64,000 nt of DNA from Engraulis encrasicolus. Its lineage: Eukaryota > Chordata > Actinopteri > Clupeiformes > Engraulidae. The stretch spans positions 8,206,417 to 8,270,416 of the forward strand of contig NC_085862.1 of the NCBI RefSeq assembly GCF_034702125.1, written 5' to 3'. Under the pieces are notes generated by a model. That model saw only the letters and a list, made by a program, of their open reading frames with translations, had not been told where the DNA came from and did not search any database. Shown one piece after another: positions 9,240-23,019 of the stretch. Position 1 is the first letter of the stretch, and each line of letters starts with the position of its first letter. The translations under genes and the position numbers were made by a program.

Positions 9240-12020
9240 CGTGCAGTGTGGGGTTGATTGGGTAGGGTAGATGTAAATATAGAAAATACATCTTTTTTGT
9301 GTATTTTTTTGCACTGGGTCTGGGGGTCCTCCACCAGAAAAAAAATGTATTTTCTTAAATGCAATTTCCTGCATTTTAACCAATCTGGGGGAGTCACTAT
9401 CAGCTAGAAACTTTTATTAATAAAGACTAAAAACTTTGAAACAAATAGTCCCCTTTCAATGCCTTATGCACAACCTTGGATCGGCAACTAGGCCCTATTC
9501 CACTATGTATGCTGATAAGGTCTTTTATGTGCACAACTAAATTTGTAGGCCTAATGTTTATCTAAATACTGTAATATATAGTTGCGCTATAAGATAAAAT
9601 GCCTTCCTTGCTTAGCCACCACAGCTCTATTAAACTTAAATAAGGAAATAGGCTTAAATATTAGGGACATTTGGTCATTGTCAGTAGACCTTTTACATCT
9701 GAAACAATAAGTTGAAAATGCATAATTTCAATTTGTTGAAAAGGCCAGCTAGACTTTTTTTTTGGTCAAATTGCAAATTGGTAGCGCAAGGACCCTTAGC
9801 CTACTCTGATTACACTCATGGCCTACGCATTTTTACAATATTTTAGAAAGCTTACAACTTCATCAGCATTTTTGGGGGGGAAAGCTTTAACTTTTGGCTT
9901 TAGCAGTTGACTTTGCTCCTCTGTCTGTTTATTCTGTTGAAAATGCCAGGGTGTTTCATTGGTAGGATGCAGGGTGGCTGTGTAGCTACTTTGTTTAGAA
10001 GATAAAATGTATAGTTCACCAAAGTGAATCACACCATAGCTTGTGAGGGTAAACGATTTTACATTTAGCAATTTAAACCAAACCTATGGTAACAGATCCG
10101 GCTTTCATTGGGTCGCATTTTGTGCTGCTAAATCAAACACTCTCAGACAAGAAGGAAAGTGGCAATGGGGGGCGGGGTTGCTTGCGAACTCAACAAAACA
10201 TGAGCGGCTGCATTCTAGACAGTATAATACTGGTAGGCCTTCCATCGAAGAGTAACACAAGCGAAAACACTTATGGAGACTCATTCCTTAGTGCACGTGA
10301 TGTGATATTCTCAAGACACTTTCAGCCAACGGTTTGTTGCACAAGGTGTTCGGCAACATCAAAGTCTAATTGCCCAGAGGTGAGAGTGAGCAGCACGCCA
10401 TCCCTACTGTTCTACTCGTTCGTGGATCGAAGGGCCAGACGATACTCATGTCGTAGACCTCCTTGAATCTCGCTATAACAACGCTGTCGCACTTCAAAGA
10501 ACATACTACTAGAGAGTTTTTAGCCTCGCACGTCAACTTGCCCTTAACACAGGCATACCACACTACTCTCACCGCATCGAGCGTATTATTAAGTCAATCA
10601 TCATTAATTAAATTGAGTGGAAAAATTTAAGTCAATGCTCGTGATGCTCAAAAATGACAATCTCGCGTCCCAATAAATTCAACACAACACACAGTTCTAT
10701 GTCTGTGCCCCCATCCACGAGCACAACAACCATAATCTTCAATGTCAAACCACCTCCCTGCCCATCCGTGTATCACAACTTAAAGGTCACCAACGGACAA
10801 ACATTGAGCATGTTCATGTTAAAAGAAATTTGGCTACCCAACTAAGCTTAATAATTAGATGAATGCTTATCCTTAATAAGAAGCAGAATCACGGAGTATG
10901 TTTTCCAATGCAAGTTAGTTCCATTAAAAGCCCGGGGTAAGGAGAGTTGACATGATGAAAGTCATGATTTTGTTCAACCAGTAGTGTTCAAAACATACTT
11001 GAAATGCTGAGCTACCCGATCGTACGCGTATGAATATATTGATCACAATGCAAGCGATTGCAAACGGCTCAGCTATTGCCTGTCATCTGAACGCATCTTT
11101 CTTGCTCCCTTACTCTGTATTTTTTTATCTATATTTTTTTCTATGTAAACGTAAAGGACAAAACGCCAAAGAACTAGCCATGTCTTTCTGTACGAGGCTA
11201 CAGAAGTTTGAACAATGCCGTACCATCTGCTGAGCTCTGTTTGTATCTGCTTATTCAATACTTATATGCAGGACAAGTGCTTCCTGCAATTGCTAAACAA
11301 TTTATCATTTCTGTTGGCAGCTGTGAGATTTTGCGCTCACAATACTCCCGTGCCATACAGTGTACAAGGAGCTACTGCTTTTTAGTCATCCCATAGCGAA
11401 AACAAGCTAGTGTGACAAACTTAATCAACGCCAATGCGCCAATACTTCTACGTTGGACAGCACTGAAGGCAGGGTCCAAGGTCAGAAGGAAACAGCAAGC
11501 CTTTACCCGGGCTGCCATGGGCGGGGGTCATTCGAAAGGCTATGCTTTGAGCAGGCTACCAGGCAGAAGCCTATACATCTTGTCTAACACAATAGCCGAG
11601 CACTGCGCTGCTGTTGGCCACGGCAACCTGCCCAAGGCCCTGCAGAGCGCTTTCAGCTTCTTGTGCGACATTAACTTCAGGTTTTTGGATCTGTTGATCT
11701 CTGCGTATACTGGTACTTTTATACAGCTCATCAATTTTACTGCTGAGATCAATGATTATTTGTTGTGGTATGTGTGAACTCTGCAAGAATTATTTTATTA
11801 TTTATTTAAATACAATGTTAGCACGTGTTAGAGTTTTTATTATTTAAGTGACTATTATCCCAGGTAATGCGATAGGCACTTGCGCTACCTCGGTGCTACT
11901 CACCTGATCCTGCACTGTCTCTGGATGCCAGGTGCCTGGCACTCGAAGGTGACTGTCTAGGCCTCAATATTCTAGGTGGGCAGGCTAGCCCCCCCCCGGG
12001 GGACATCGAACGCTGACACT
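9240..12020. other. Unrecognised AT-rich sequence, no supported gene
   Basis: No frame here has convincing family features. A 121-codon + strand frame at 11412-11777 and an antisense frame at 11540-11752 read as mixed-composition protein, but neither has splice signals or a motif I can name. They may be remnants of a mobile element or chance. Confidence 0.4.
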
Positions 12021-12660
12021 GTGACCACACACATACACATGCACACCCCAAAACTTTCACCATCACACAACTCTCACGCACACAGACACACACACACACA
12101 ACTACATGCACCACACACACACACCAACCAACGAACCTAACAACCAAACCGTATACCGCCGCGAGAAACACCATCACACACACACAACACACACACACAC
12201 ACGACCACGCCACACTAAAGTTTTCCGAAACGCTCACACACGCTAGCACTAGACAACACGCACACAACACACACACACTAGCAACACCCACCCCTACCAC
12301 ACCACAGGTTCGCATGAGCGGACGCTACCGGCTACTGCACTTGACACACACACCATCAGCACACACAAGCACACACACACAGCACCATCAAGGGGGAGTA
12401 CCCAAACCTGAAGAGGGATAACAAATGGAGAATTTTAGTGGGGTGACGTCTTACCGCATATACTACCAAACTAGACAAAACAGCGCACCGATGAATGCAA
12501 AGGACACACAACAACCAGCGGCGCTGACGTATCATCTCACGCCGCCGCGACGTGGCACACCAGGGGCACGGCACACACACACACACACACACACAGCACA
12601 ACACACAACACACAATGCCTACACACACCCACACCACACACACACCACACACGACACAGA
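12020..12660. repeat. CA-rich repeat region
   Basis: Interrupted CA and ACAC repeats at 12020-12380 and 12570-12660. The interruptions are irregular single bases. Confidence 0.9.
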
Positions 12661-12714
12661 GGTTTATGGGAAGCTCTAGGCTAGAAGAGGCCCACAGTGT
12701 GCAGGGGGGCAGAG

Positions 12715-14030
12715 ACCTAAGAAGGAGGAGAGAGAGAGACGAGAGAGAGGAGAGAGAGAGAGAGGAGAGCGAGCGCGATCGCGAGGAAGAAGAGAGAGAG
12801 ACGAAGAGAAAAAGAGTCTGACGTGAGAGCCTCTGAAGAGTTCAGCAATTGTGAACAAGTTATTATCTCTCCCTCTCTCATCTCTCCCCACTTCGCTTTA
12901 TCCTTTCACTCTCGATCCCCTTCTTTCTATATTTTTCTCACTACTCCACACTGATCGCCTTTCTCAAGATACTTAACTATGCACCTCTCTCAGGAGAGTG
13001 GACAGGAAAAAGAGAGATAGAGTCACGAGAGGAGGGGGGAACGAGATGTAAGAAGAGAGTCTTGATCTCTCGTTTCTCTGACTCTCTCGCACTCTCTTCT
13101 CTGCTCTCGATCACTCTCTCTTCATCCACTTCTCTCTCTATGCTCGCTGATGCTTGTGTGTGAGTGCGTTTTGTGTGAGTGTGCGTGTGTGTGTCTGGTA
13201 TGTGTCGTGTGCGGTGAGTGATGTTGCAGTGCGTCGAGTGCGTGTGTTTGCTAGACTAATTGCCAGGCTGAAGGCCAAAGCCAGCTGTTTTGCCTATAGA
13301 TCTCTATCGTGGACACGTGATCACTTCTGTGTTGTGTGACAGGAGCCTTTAATAAAGTGACAAGGCCCCGAGTGGCAAACTGAGCACCAGAGTAAGAGGC
13401 TGACAGACCAAGAGAGGCACAGGAGAGACGAGAGTGCGACAGAGTGAACGAGAGAGAGAGAGAGTAGCGAAAGAGAGATGAGAGAGAGAGAGAGAATTAA
13501 TGAAATAGGGAGAAAAGTGAAGAGAAGAGAGAGAGAGAATAGTGAGAAGAGAAGAAAGAAGAAGAGAGCATAGAATTAGGCCAGAAGCTGGAGGACCTAT
13601 GAAGAGGGCTAGCAGTCTGACGGCGCCAAGCCAAGGCAAGTCAGACGGGAGTTAGACGAAAACAAGGAGATAGAGAAGAATAGATAGGAGGAGAGTGATG
13701 AGAGCGCGTGAGAGGAGGGAGAAGAGATGAGAGGAGAGTTTGAGGGCGAGAAGAGAGAGATGAGGAGAGAGAGAGACGATTGGAGAGGGTGAGGATAGAT
13801 GTGAGTCGGAGAGAGAGAGGAGTTGAAGGGAGGATGAGAGAGAGATGAAGAGAGAGAGAGAGACAGACAAACGATAGACAGACAGACAGACACTGACGCA
13901 CCGAACACAAACACTGAGAGAATATGGGGAGATAAGACAGACCAAAGGCATAGTTATTTATATAGCGATTTCATACACAGGGAGCTATCAATGTGTCACA
14001 GAGAGAGAGGAGAGTAAGAGAGAGAGATGG
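12715..14030. repeat. GA/CT-rich simple repeats
   Basis: GA-rich at 12715-12830, pyrimidine-rich at 12865-13140, then GAGA-rich from about 13430 to 14030. The Ser/Leu-rich open frames on the - strand are repeat artefacts. Confidence 0.9.
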
Positions 14031-14596
14031 TTGGGTTTTAGCAGTGTTGCCTGATTGTGTTGACAAATCCCGCCCAAACGCTTCTCAAAAAACGCAAAAT
14101 GTGCTAAATTCCGCCCAAAGTCAACAAATTACATTGACTTCTATGGGCCAAAACGGCTGGGAAAAAACGCCCATATGGCCAATTTTTCCCGATTTTTACG
14201 CCGCAGTACGCTCATTCCTAAGTAGCCAATTGGGCAGGTACATGCCCAATCTGGCAAACACTGGTTTTAGGGGCTAAGGTTCTTTGGGGCAAGTCTGCTA
14301 TGGTGGTTGTGGTCTGGGGGGGGGGGGGGGGTGAGATGGTTGGAGCAAAATTGATGTCAAGGTTAGTGGTGGTTGGTACACGACACACTGGCAGGGGTTA
14401 GTGGGAAAATGTAATGTGATGATAACAAAGTATGAAATATAGTCACGTTGGGAGTAGAGGTGAAATACAGAGCTAGTGTCAGACACAGGGGTGGGTCCGA
14501 GCTATGCATTGTGTGTGTGTGTTTGTGTGTGTGGGTTTCAGTTAATTCAGTTCAGTTCAACATTATGGTACCCTAAGTAAACTGGTGTTTGACAGA

Positions 14597-14930
14597 TTAA
14601 CGTAGACTGTGCAGGAAATGGTCAAAAAGGTACTGCAACTATGCTTCTCATTGAAATGGGTGCTATTGACAATTTGAATCTTTACTTGAAAGTGTATAAG
14701 TAATAAACAATTATTTCCTAGTATGGTCCATGATATAGAGTCATTTTGCAGCTAATATGGCTATTTTTGGAAATTCAAACATGGCGGGACCATGGAGAGA
14801 TCCCTTCCATGTAAGTGCAATTGTTTCGTCATAATGAGATATGTAGAATTTGATGGTGGTGGTAAGAATTTTTGAAAAGGTTAACATTATGTGAATGGGC
14901 AGCCTGAATTCTGGAATGAGCTAATGTAGT
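14597..14930 (-). mobile_element. Degraded copy of the TTAA-flanked MITE
   Basis: Read on the - strand, it follows the same order as 2300-2407 plus 3702-3960, including the segment around CATGGTCCGCCATTTTG in diverged form. The end at 14601 is worn (GTAGACTGTGCAGG against AGGGACACTGTGCAGG). Divergence includes many substitutions, so it is an old copy. Confidence 0.7.
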
Positions 14931-15435
14931 AAAAAATAATCTAAAAAATAATAATAAAAGAACGCCTATCTTACTCTAGTCTGTACTTATTGTTTGTGTA
15001 TTTCCTTGTGCACTGTGTGTCATGCTGGTTGTATTGACATTATGGACTCTATGTCCTCGTATTGTAAGTTTGCCTTCTGCATAAAAGTGGTTTCTGCCAA
15101 AAAAATGTAAAGGGAAGGGAGGGGGGAATAAAGTAAAAAAAAAGGCTATAGGCTAGTCAGTTTAGTGGTAGCAGCGCTATTGGTTGATGTTGTGTGTGTG
15201 TGTTGTGTGTGTGGTGGTTGGGGGGGGTGGGGAAAGGGAGAGGGTCTGTGATGTCTGATGTCTGGATGCAGCCGTCAAAGTCATGGCACGGGTGACAATT
15301 TTAAAAACAAACTTGTCCAATTATGACCAATCAGCACAGTCGACTGCCTTGCAACCAGGGATTGATGAGAGAGGAGAGTAGGGGGAGCGGTGAGGAGTTG
15401 GAGGGTGTTAATGGCTAGAAGAAGGCTTCGGTGGC

Positions 15436-15437
<2 letters not shown>
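14931..15437. other. No gene seen
   Basis: AT-rich then G-rich unique sequence. A short GT run occurs at about 15190-15215. Confidence 0.5.
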
Positions 15438-15473
<36 letters not shown>

Positions 15474-15505
15474 CATGTGTGTGTGTGTGATATGTGTGTG
15501 TGCGC

Positions 15506-15545
<40 letters not shown>
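15438..15545. repeat. GT microsatellite
   Basis: (GT)n with GCGC and ATAT interruptions. It leads directly into purine-rich sequence. Confidence 0.95.
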
Positions 15546-15547
<2 letters not shown>

Positions 15548-15865
15548 AAGAGGAAAAAAGAGGGAAAGGGAAAGGGGGAAAAAAAAGGAAGGTTGTGTGT
15601 GGGTGTGCGTATCTGTCTGTGAAGAAAACAAGGTGTGAAAGAGGGGAGACAAAAAAAAAAGGGAAAGGGGGGGGGGGGGGAAGGGGGTTTGTGGGGGAGG
15701 AAAGGGGAAAAAGAGGGAGGGGGGGTAAAGGGGGAAGGGGGGATGTCATAGTGGGACATCAAAGCTGCCTGTCTTAGTGTCCCAAGTTTGCTGCCAGCCT
15801 TGGTCTCAATAGCTGCATACACTTCATAGAGACGCAGGCTATCGCACCAGCAAATGGTTTCAAAA

Positions 15866-18800
15866 AGGAAAAAAATCTGCCGAGTGTAAAAAAATGAAAG
15901 GGGGGAAAAGAAGTGCCCGGAAAAAGAGGAGAAAAAGGGGGAGGAAGGGGAGGGAAGGGGGGAAAAAAAAGGGGGGAAAGAAAAGGCGAGGGAAAGGAAG
16001 AGAGGGGTAGGAGGAAAGAGGAGAGGAAAAAGAAAGGGGATGGGAGGGGGGAAAGGAAAGGAAAAAGAAGCGCAGGAAAGTAGGGAAAAGGAAAGGAAAA
16101 AAAAAGGGGGGAAAAAGAGGTGAGGAGAGAAAAGGAGAAGAAATAAAAAAGGAGAGGAGAGGAGAGGGGAAAGGGGAGGAGAAAAGGAGGGGAGAGGAAA
16201 GGAGAGGGGGGAAAGGAAAGGAAAAGGAAAGGAAAGGGGAGTGAGGGAAGATACGAGGGTAAGAAAAGGGGGGGAAGATAAAAAAGATGGGAGGAAACAG
16301 AGAAGGAAAGAATGGAGGGCGAGGCGAGGAAAAGGAAAAAAAAGGGAAAAAAAAAGGAAAGGAAAAGAAAAAAGTGGAAAAAAGAAAAGAAAGAAAGTAG
16401 AGGGGAGGAAAGGGAAGGGGGGGGGAAGAAAGGAAGGGAGAAAAGAGGGGAGGAGAAAAGAAGGAGAGGGGGGGAGTGGAGAGGTAAAAGTAAAAAAAAG
16501 GCGTGGAGGAGGAAAGGGAAAAGGAGAGAGGATGAGGAAAAAAGAGGAGGGATGGTGATGGAAAAAGATGATGATAAAAAAGGGGAAAGGGGGGAAAAAA
16601 AAGGGTAAGGGAAGGGAGCGAAAAAAAAGGCGATGGGAAGAAAGGAGAGGAGAGAGAGGGAGAGGAGAAAAAAAGCGGAAAATGAAAAGAAGGAAAGGTG
16701 AAAGATGGATGGAGGGGGGAAGAGGGGGGGGAGAGGTGAGGGGGAAAAAAAGGGGGAGATGGTGACGAAAAGGAGGAGGGAGGGGGGGGGAGAGGAAAAG
16801 GGAAGGCGGAAAAAAATTGTGGAGGTGAGGTTCTGTAACCGGAGGGGAGAGAGAGGTGGAAGAGGAAGGAGGAGGAGAGGAGGGGAGGAAAGGGTAGAGG
16901 ACGAATGGGAGGGAGAGGGAGGGAAAGAGGAGAGAAAGGGGGAGGATTTAAACATGAATGGAGAGGAGAAGGGGGGAGGAGGGGAAAGAGAGTGAGGGAA
17001 AAAAAAAAGAGGAGATGGGAGAGGGGAGGGAGATGTTAAAAAAAAAAGGAGAGAGTACCGGAAGGATGAGAGGGGAGGGAGAGGTAAAAAAAAAAGAAGG
17101 GAGAGGGGGGGGAAAAAAGGCGATGGAGGAAGAGAGGGAGAGGAAGAGGAGGAATGGGAAAAAAAAAAAAAAAAAGGTAGGAGGGGAGGGGGGGAGAGGA
17201 GGGGGATGGGTGGAGGTGAATAAGGGAGGGGGAAGGAAGGAAGGATGGGACCGGGGAGGATGCGAAAAAGGTAGGAGAGAGGGGGGAAAAAAAAAGGGGA
17301 GGAGAGGGGGGAAGGAAGGCGGGGAGAGGGGGGGGGACGAGGGGGGGGGGTGAGCAGTAGAGGGAAAGGAGGTGGGGGAGGGTGGAAGGAGGGGGGGAAA
17401 AAGGAGTGGAGAGGGAGGTAGGAGAGAATGGTACGGAGAGGAAGGAGATGGAGGAGAAGGTAGGTAGGGGGGAGACAATGGAAAGGAAGGAGGAGGGGGG
17501 AGAGAGGAGGGAGGAGAAGGATAGAGGGAGGGGGGAAGGAGCGAGAGAGAGAAAAAAGGGGAAGGAGATGTCGGAGAAAAGGGGAGGGAAAGGGGGAGAG
17601 AGGAATGGACGGAGGGGTGGAGGAGAGGAAGAATGGGAGGGGGGGGGGAAGGGATGGGGGTGGAGGGGGGGAAAAGGGAAACTAAAAAAGGGGGGGAAGG
17701 GGGGTAGTGTGGGGGGGAGGGGGGAGGGGAGAAGGAGGGGCGGAAAAAAGCGGGAGGAGGGGGAAAGTGAGGGGGTTGGGGAAGAAATGGGAGGGAAAAA
17801 CAAGGGGAAGGGGGAGGAATGGAGGGGGAAGGGGGGAGAAGGAAGGGTGGGGGGGAAAAAGGGGAAAGGGATGGGGGAAGGAGGTGGAGGCAAAAAGAAG
17901 GGGGGAAGAAAAAAGAGGGGGGGGGGAAAAAAGGGAGTAGAGGGGAGAGGTGAATAAAGGGGGGGAAGGGGAAAAAAGGGGAAAGGGAGGATAGGCGGGG
18001 AAAGGGGAAAGGGAAAAAGGTGGGGGGAGGGGGGGGGGGTAGGTGGGAGGGAAAGAGGGGGAGGAACGTGGAGAGGACTAGGAGGAGGTAGAGGGGACGG
18101 GAGGGAGCGAGGGGAGTTAGAAGGAGGGACGAGAGAGGGGGGGTTTTTGGGAGGAAAGGAAGGAAGTGGGAGGAGTGATGGTGGGAGAGTGGATACGAGG
18201 GAGGAGAAAGGAGGGAGGAGAGGGAAGGGAGAAGCGGAGGGGAGGGAAACGATAGCAATTCCTGGCTGGATCGGGGGAGGAGTGAGAGCGTAGTTGGGCG
18301 GAGGAATTTTGAGGGGGTGCGAGAGAGGGGAGTGTGACGTGGGAAATTATGTGAGGGATGGAATGAATATTTGGATGTAGGAGTGGGCAGTGTAGAGGGT
18401 GAGGTGAGGAGTGGGGGTGAGGGACGGAGCTGGGTTGGGTGGAGTGGGATGGGGGGGGAGAGAGAGGGGGGTGGGAAGCGAGGTGGTAGAGGGAAAAGGA
18501 AGGGGGGGAAGGAAGTGAGAAGGAAGGGGGGGAGGGGGAGAAGGAGTAGAAGAGAGGGGCGGGAGGAGGTAGGAGAGGGGAGAGGAGCGGGGGGGGGTGG
18601 TGAGTGGGGAGGGTGAAGGGTGGGGGGGAGGGGGGAGAGGATGGTAGGGAGGGGGGGGGGTGGGGGGGTGGGGGGAGGGAGGGAGGGGTAGGGGGGGGGA
18701 GGTGGAAGGGGGAGGGGGAGGGGACGGGGGGGTGGGGGGGTGGGGGAGGGGGGGGGAGGATGAGAGGAGAGATGGGGGTAGGAGGGGGAGGGAGAGGGAG

Positions 18801-18960
18801 TGGAAGGGGGGAGTGAGGGGGGGGGGTAGGGGGGGATGGAGAGGATGGAGAGAAGGAAGGAGAGGGAGGAGAGGGGGAGGTGAGTGAGGAGAGAGTAGGA
18901 GTTGGAGAAGATTAAGTGAAGGAGTGATAGTGGTGGGCGGAGAGGGTGAGCGGGGAGAGG
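15866..18960. repeat. About 3.1 kb purine-only tract
   Basis: The + strand is nearly all G and A for over 3 kb, with rare pyrimidines (a denser patch at about 18243-18370). It mixes long G runs, A runs and GGGA/GAGG motifs without a fixed period. It makes very long Pro/Ser/Leu-rich frames on the - strand (393 and 706 codons) that are compositional artefacts. Smaller purine-rich pieces at 15546-15745 precede it. Confidence 0.9.
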
Positions 18961-19204
18961 TAAGAATGAGTATAGATATGGCTTCATTGCTGAGAGAGAG
19001 ATTGGAGATGGGGGAGAAGGGATGGAGATGAGGATTGGAGGAGAGAGAGAGATGAGGAGAGGGAACAAGGTGAGTGAGGTGGGAAAAAGATACCCTTAAC
19101 GAAAATCATTAAAAGAATAATTATGGTTGCATCATCTGTGCCCAAGTGGCTTACAAAGTTTACCAGGCCGCAGTTTGTGCTGCCCACACACACTTTGCAA
19201 TCCT

Positions 19205-19342
19205 GTTTCGGTCCACCACTCAATCACACACACACAACACTACACACACCTCACACACTACTCTCACACCACACACACACACACACACACGCACTCACAC
19301 ACGCACAACACACGCACACGCATTGTAATTTGGTGAATGGCA

Positions 19343-19390
<48 letters not shown>

Positions 19391-19436
19391 CACACACACA
19401 CACACAAACACAACACACACACAACCACACACACTC
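19205..19436. repeat. CA microsatellite
   Basis: Interrupted CA runs. A GA-rich tract follows at 19548-19628. Confidence 0.9.
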
Positions 19437-19554
19437 TGCAGTGCCCTAGTCAGCTCCTCGGGTGGTTGGGAAGTTGATGGTAGCAACCTAACAACCATAC
19501 GCTACACCACATGATTAACAACATATGCAAAACACACACACACACAATACGAGG

Positions 19555-19587
<33 letters not shown>

Positions 19588-20386
19588 GGAGCGAGAGAGG
19601 AAAGAAGAGGAGAGAAGAGGGGAGAGGAGATTCTTACCAATGAAACTAATTTGATCTCTTTATACTGGCCAATGAGGGGTCATATGATCAAATTATAGGA
19701 TATGTTTGTAAAACACACAGAGTGAGGCAGACTTTAATGGCCTGCATATGTATATGCTGACAAGCCGACACATTTTTAAAACCAACGTACTTGCCTAATG
19801 TGCTATATTACGCAAATGCATACTGCAAGTACACAACTTAGGTAAAAATGTAGTTGCTCCACTAATCAAAAGGCATATAGCAGCCATGTATGTCCAGTAT
19901 TTGGTATGACCACAGGCAAGCCTCTGTCATATTAAACCCAAGTACTTGTTTAATTCACATATGACGCACAAAAAAACAAAGACATTCAGGACTGGGGTTT
20001 TAATGACCAGCTGGACATAGTCAGTAGGAGTTAAAGGGGTTCATTTTTAGAGACTCTGGTTTTGGTTTTAAATGATGGAAATTATGACACAGCACTTGAA
20101 TCTAATCAGCTCACCGCGCCCAAATGACTGCCTCCGTACCTGTAGGGGGCCTATATTAAAAGGTTTCTGTGGAGCGGTTTGGTTTGACCCGGCAGGATCT
20201 TGTCGGCCAAACCCCCTCCCCAGGAAAAGTCAATAAGCGAAGAGACAGGTTTGTGGATGCGGGCGGGAAGAAAGGGGAAGGGCGCTCCATGACGCTGACG
20301 TAAAATTCTGCACTATATTGTTGAGTTAAGTAACAGTTCGGGGGGCTACGTCCCACGGTGGTGCTGTCCAATTATTTTCAAACCTG

Positions 20387-20593
20387 GGGGGGGTCCGTAT
20401 CATCGAAAGCGGTCTTTCGTAGGAGCGACCCTTCAATCTCTCTCGGGACAGCGGACACTCACCACTAAAATCCAAGGGGAATGGTTTTTTTTTTAAGACT
20501 GTCCTTTCTTTATGTCGGTTAAGCGACGGGACAAGAAAGAATTGGAGAAGTAGAAAGAAGAAAAGGAAAGGAAGAAGGAGAAACGGACCCCCC
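20387..20593. mobile_element. Second copy of the GGGTCCGTATC MITE
   Basis: It aligns to 758-927, with GGGTCCGTAT at the left and ACGGACCC at the right and CTG on both sides (20384-20386, 20594-20596). It is longer because of inserted bases and lengthened homopolymers, consistent with the noisy sequence of this part of the window. Confidence 0.7.
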
Positions 20594-20599
20594 CTGAAA

Positions 20600-22200
20600 C
20601 CTGAGTGCAAAAATTCCTACTTCCTGCAATCGGCGGTCAGTTCAAACAACCACACCGACATTAAATAGGAAATGAATTGGTAGGCTTGTATATATTAGGG
20701 ATGGTCAGGAACAAAGGCTTGATCCTAAGAAGCTGCAGCTTTCTTGTGAATTTCAGGGCCCACAGTTTTTTCCGCGGGCCTTGTTTGTAGGCCCCCCCTA
20801 TTGCAACATGCCTGCAGACTATTTGGCATGTTGGGAAAGGAAAGTTTACTCAAAAACTGTAATTGCACCTACTGTTTAGACATGGTACTGGTCATTTTTT
20901 AAAGTAAAATTTTGCCTTACATTTACAACATTACCTTTTTTTTAAAAAGGGTAAGGCATTACACTACTTCTGCATTACTTTTGAGTTACTTCTTTTAGCC
21001 AAAATGACTGGAAAAATTAAGGAGTCTTGGCAATTTACGGTTGCAAAAATCTATGAGGGTTTGGTTATGACTTTCACCTGCCATCCACAAGTAGGGTTTT
21101 TTGGGGAAAGCTGGCAAAGACTGAAAACCAAGATTTTCAGGAAAAATTTGTGTCTTACAATAAGGCCTAAGGGAAAAAAAAAAAGTTTGGTTTTGGTTGG
21201 TTGTCGGTTTTTTGGTTCATGTCCGGGGTCGGACTTTTTTTTACATTTCCAATTTTCTTTTTTTTTTTATGTCGCCGACCCCCACAAACCCCCCCAAATG
21301 CCGCCTAGATTTGGTCATAAAACGTTTGTTTTAGACAATGCCAATGGGAAATAGTGTGAAGTTGAGGCCCTTGATAAAGTAAGCTGGAGTAGCTACAATG
21401 AAATATATATTAAGCTTTAATTGAGCCCCAAGATGGCCTTATAATTATTTTATTTCAAAAATTGATTTATTTCCCAAATTTTAGTGATGGTTTTTTTTTA
21501 TTTGAACAAAAAAAAGTGAGGGAGGGGTTGCAACCCCCGTAACTCATCCCCCCCGTGGATTAGCCTACCCATTACCGTGTCCCTGTTCTCGTGGTCTGCG
21601 AAACAGGATGCGTTCCCCTCCTTTTTTCCTGACTAAATTTTGGTGGTGCTTGCTATGGCTACCTCTTTCCAAATCGTCAAATTTTTGTTTGGCTACTGTG
21701 GTTTTTTTCGACGGTGGGGGGGAGGGTATGGGGGGGGAGGGGGGGAAAAAGCGGTTTGGGGTTTTCAAAGTACAGTGCATTTAACCCTTTTATATGTTTC
21801 TTGGCCAGTCCTGTTTTATTTTCTATGGTGTCAAAGTTTAGTGGGCTTATACCCATCTTTGGGAAAACGAGCAAGCTGGGAATCTTCTGGAAATTTAGGT
21901 GGTGTTGGTTGGGAAAAGAAAGAATATATGCGTTGTTTTAATGTGCAAGTTACTTGCCCATTTGTAACGAGGACATAAATTACCGATTTTTTCCCCTGTA
22001 AATCAGTTACATTACTGCGTTAATCAAAAAGGTTTAATGCCATTACAGTAATTTAGTTTACTTTTTTTGTAAAACGAGTTATCCCAAGACTGGACTATTG
22101 TTCAGTTATCCCGGGGGCCCCAGGGAGAGAGGGGCCGTCATTACATTTGGCCCAGGACCAAGTCATCTGGAAAAAGGGGCCCCATACCCAAACAATACTG
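20600..22200. other. No supported gene
   Basis: T-rich and G-rich unique sequence with many homopolymers. A 116-codon frame (21004-21354) and overlapping frames at 21565-21978 lack family features and sit in homopolymer-rich sequence. Confidence 0.45.
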
Positions 22201-22204
22201 CACC

Positions 22205-22410
22205 TGACAGGATTGTCATAACAGGTGGCGTCAGGGGAGGTTTAGCCCCCTATTAAGAGAGGAAACTACACAACCACACACAAGACACACACAGAATGAA
22301 GAAGAAGACAGAGAAAACACGCACAAGTGACGCAAACACACACACACGGCTCTACGCACTCGCACAGACGCAACACACACACACACAGGACTCGCACTTA
22401 AGGCACACAC
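22205..22410. repeat. CA-rich tract with upstream repeat shared with 23850-24090
   Basis: The words GTCAGGGGAG and TTTAGCC precede a CA-rich run both here and at about 23875-24085. This points to a dispersed element with a CA tail rather than two independent microsatellites. Confidence 0.5.
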
Positions 22411-23019
22411 AACGCCATTGTATGCAGGGCCGTGACAGCCCTTTTGTAGCCAGGGGGACCCAAGTCATCTGAAAGGGCACACTATCCCCCAAACAACTAT
22501 TCTGGTGACCCCTGTCTTTCCCCCTTTTTTTTACTCTTTAATTGAGTCACACATAAGTTCTCATAAGGTATCAATATTTCAGCAAAGCCCCAAAAGCCAC
22601 GCTGTTTGCAGAAACTCGCTTAAAGCATTTTCTTGTTCAATTGATACATTTTTTGCCATTACCAATGTGACACTGTTTTATTGACAACTCATTTTCAGTT
22701 TTAGCTTTGACCCATACAGAAAAAATTCTATAACCTGATTTTAGAAATGCATGAGTTGTATTGAACGCCCACCTGAGCACCCTCGTGACAAAAATCGTAA
22801 TTTCTCAATCAGTCTTTCCCTTTTTAAACTATATTCTTTATTTTGTTTTGGGTTCTCTGCATGGTGTTCTTGTACTTGCAACAATGTAACAAACAATTTC
22901 ATCTGTGCACACACCACAACACACGCACGGCATGCAACACACACACACACTTCCTGTTGCCACGGCAAAGTGGAGTGGGAGTGGCAGAGGAATCTGTCGG
23001 AAAAAAAAAAAAAATGGAA

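Noticed and set aside
9000..9397. Several His-Thr and Cys-Val rich frames
   Set aside because: They are GT microsatellite in alternate frames, like those at 12-13, 15.4, 19.3, 23.7 and 56.4 kb.
11412..11777. A 121-codon + strand frame reading protein-like text
   Set aside because: I could not match it to any family, and an antisense frame overlaps it. Left as unexplained rather than called a gene.
16948..19068. A 706-codon open frame on the - strand, and a 393-codon one at 15774-16955
   Set aside because: Both are translations of a purine-only tract and consist of Pro, Ser, Leu and Phe. Absence of stops follows from base composition.
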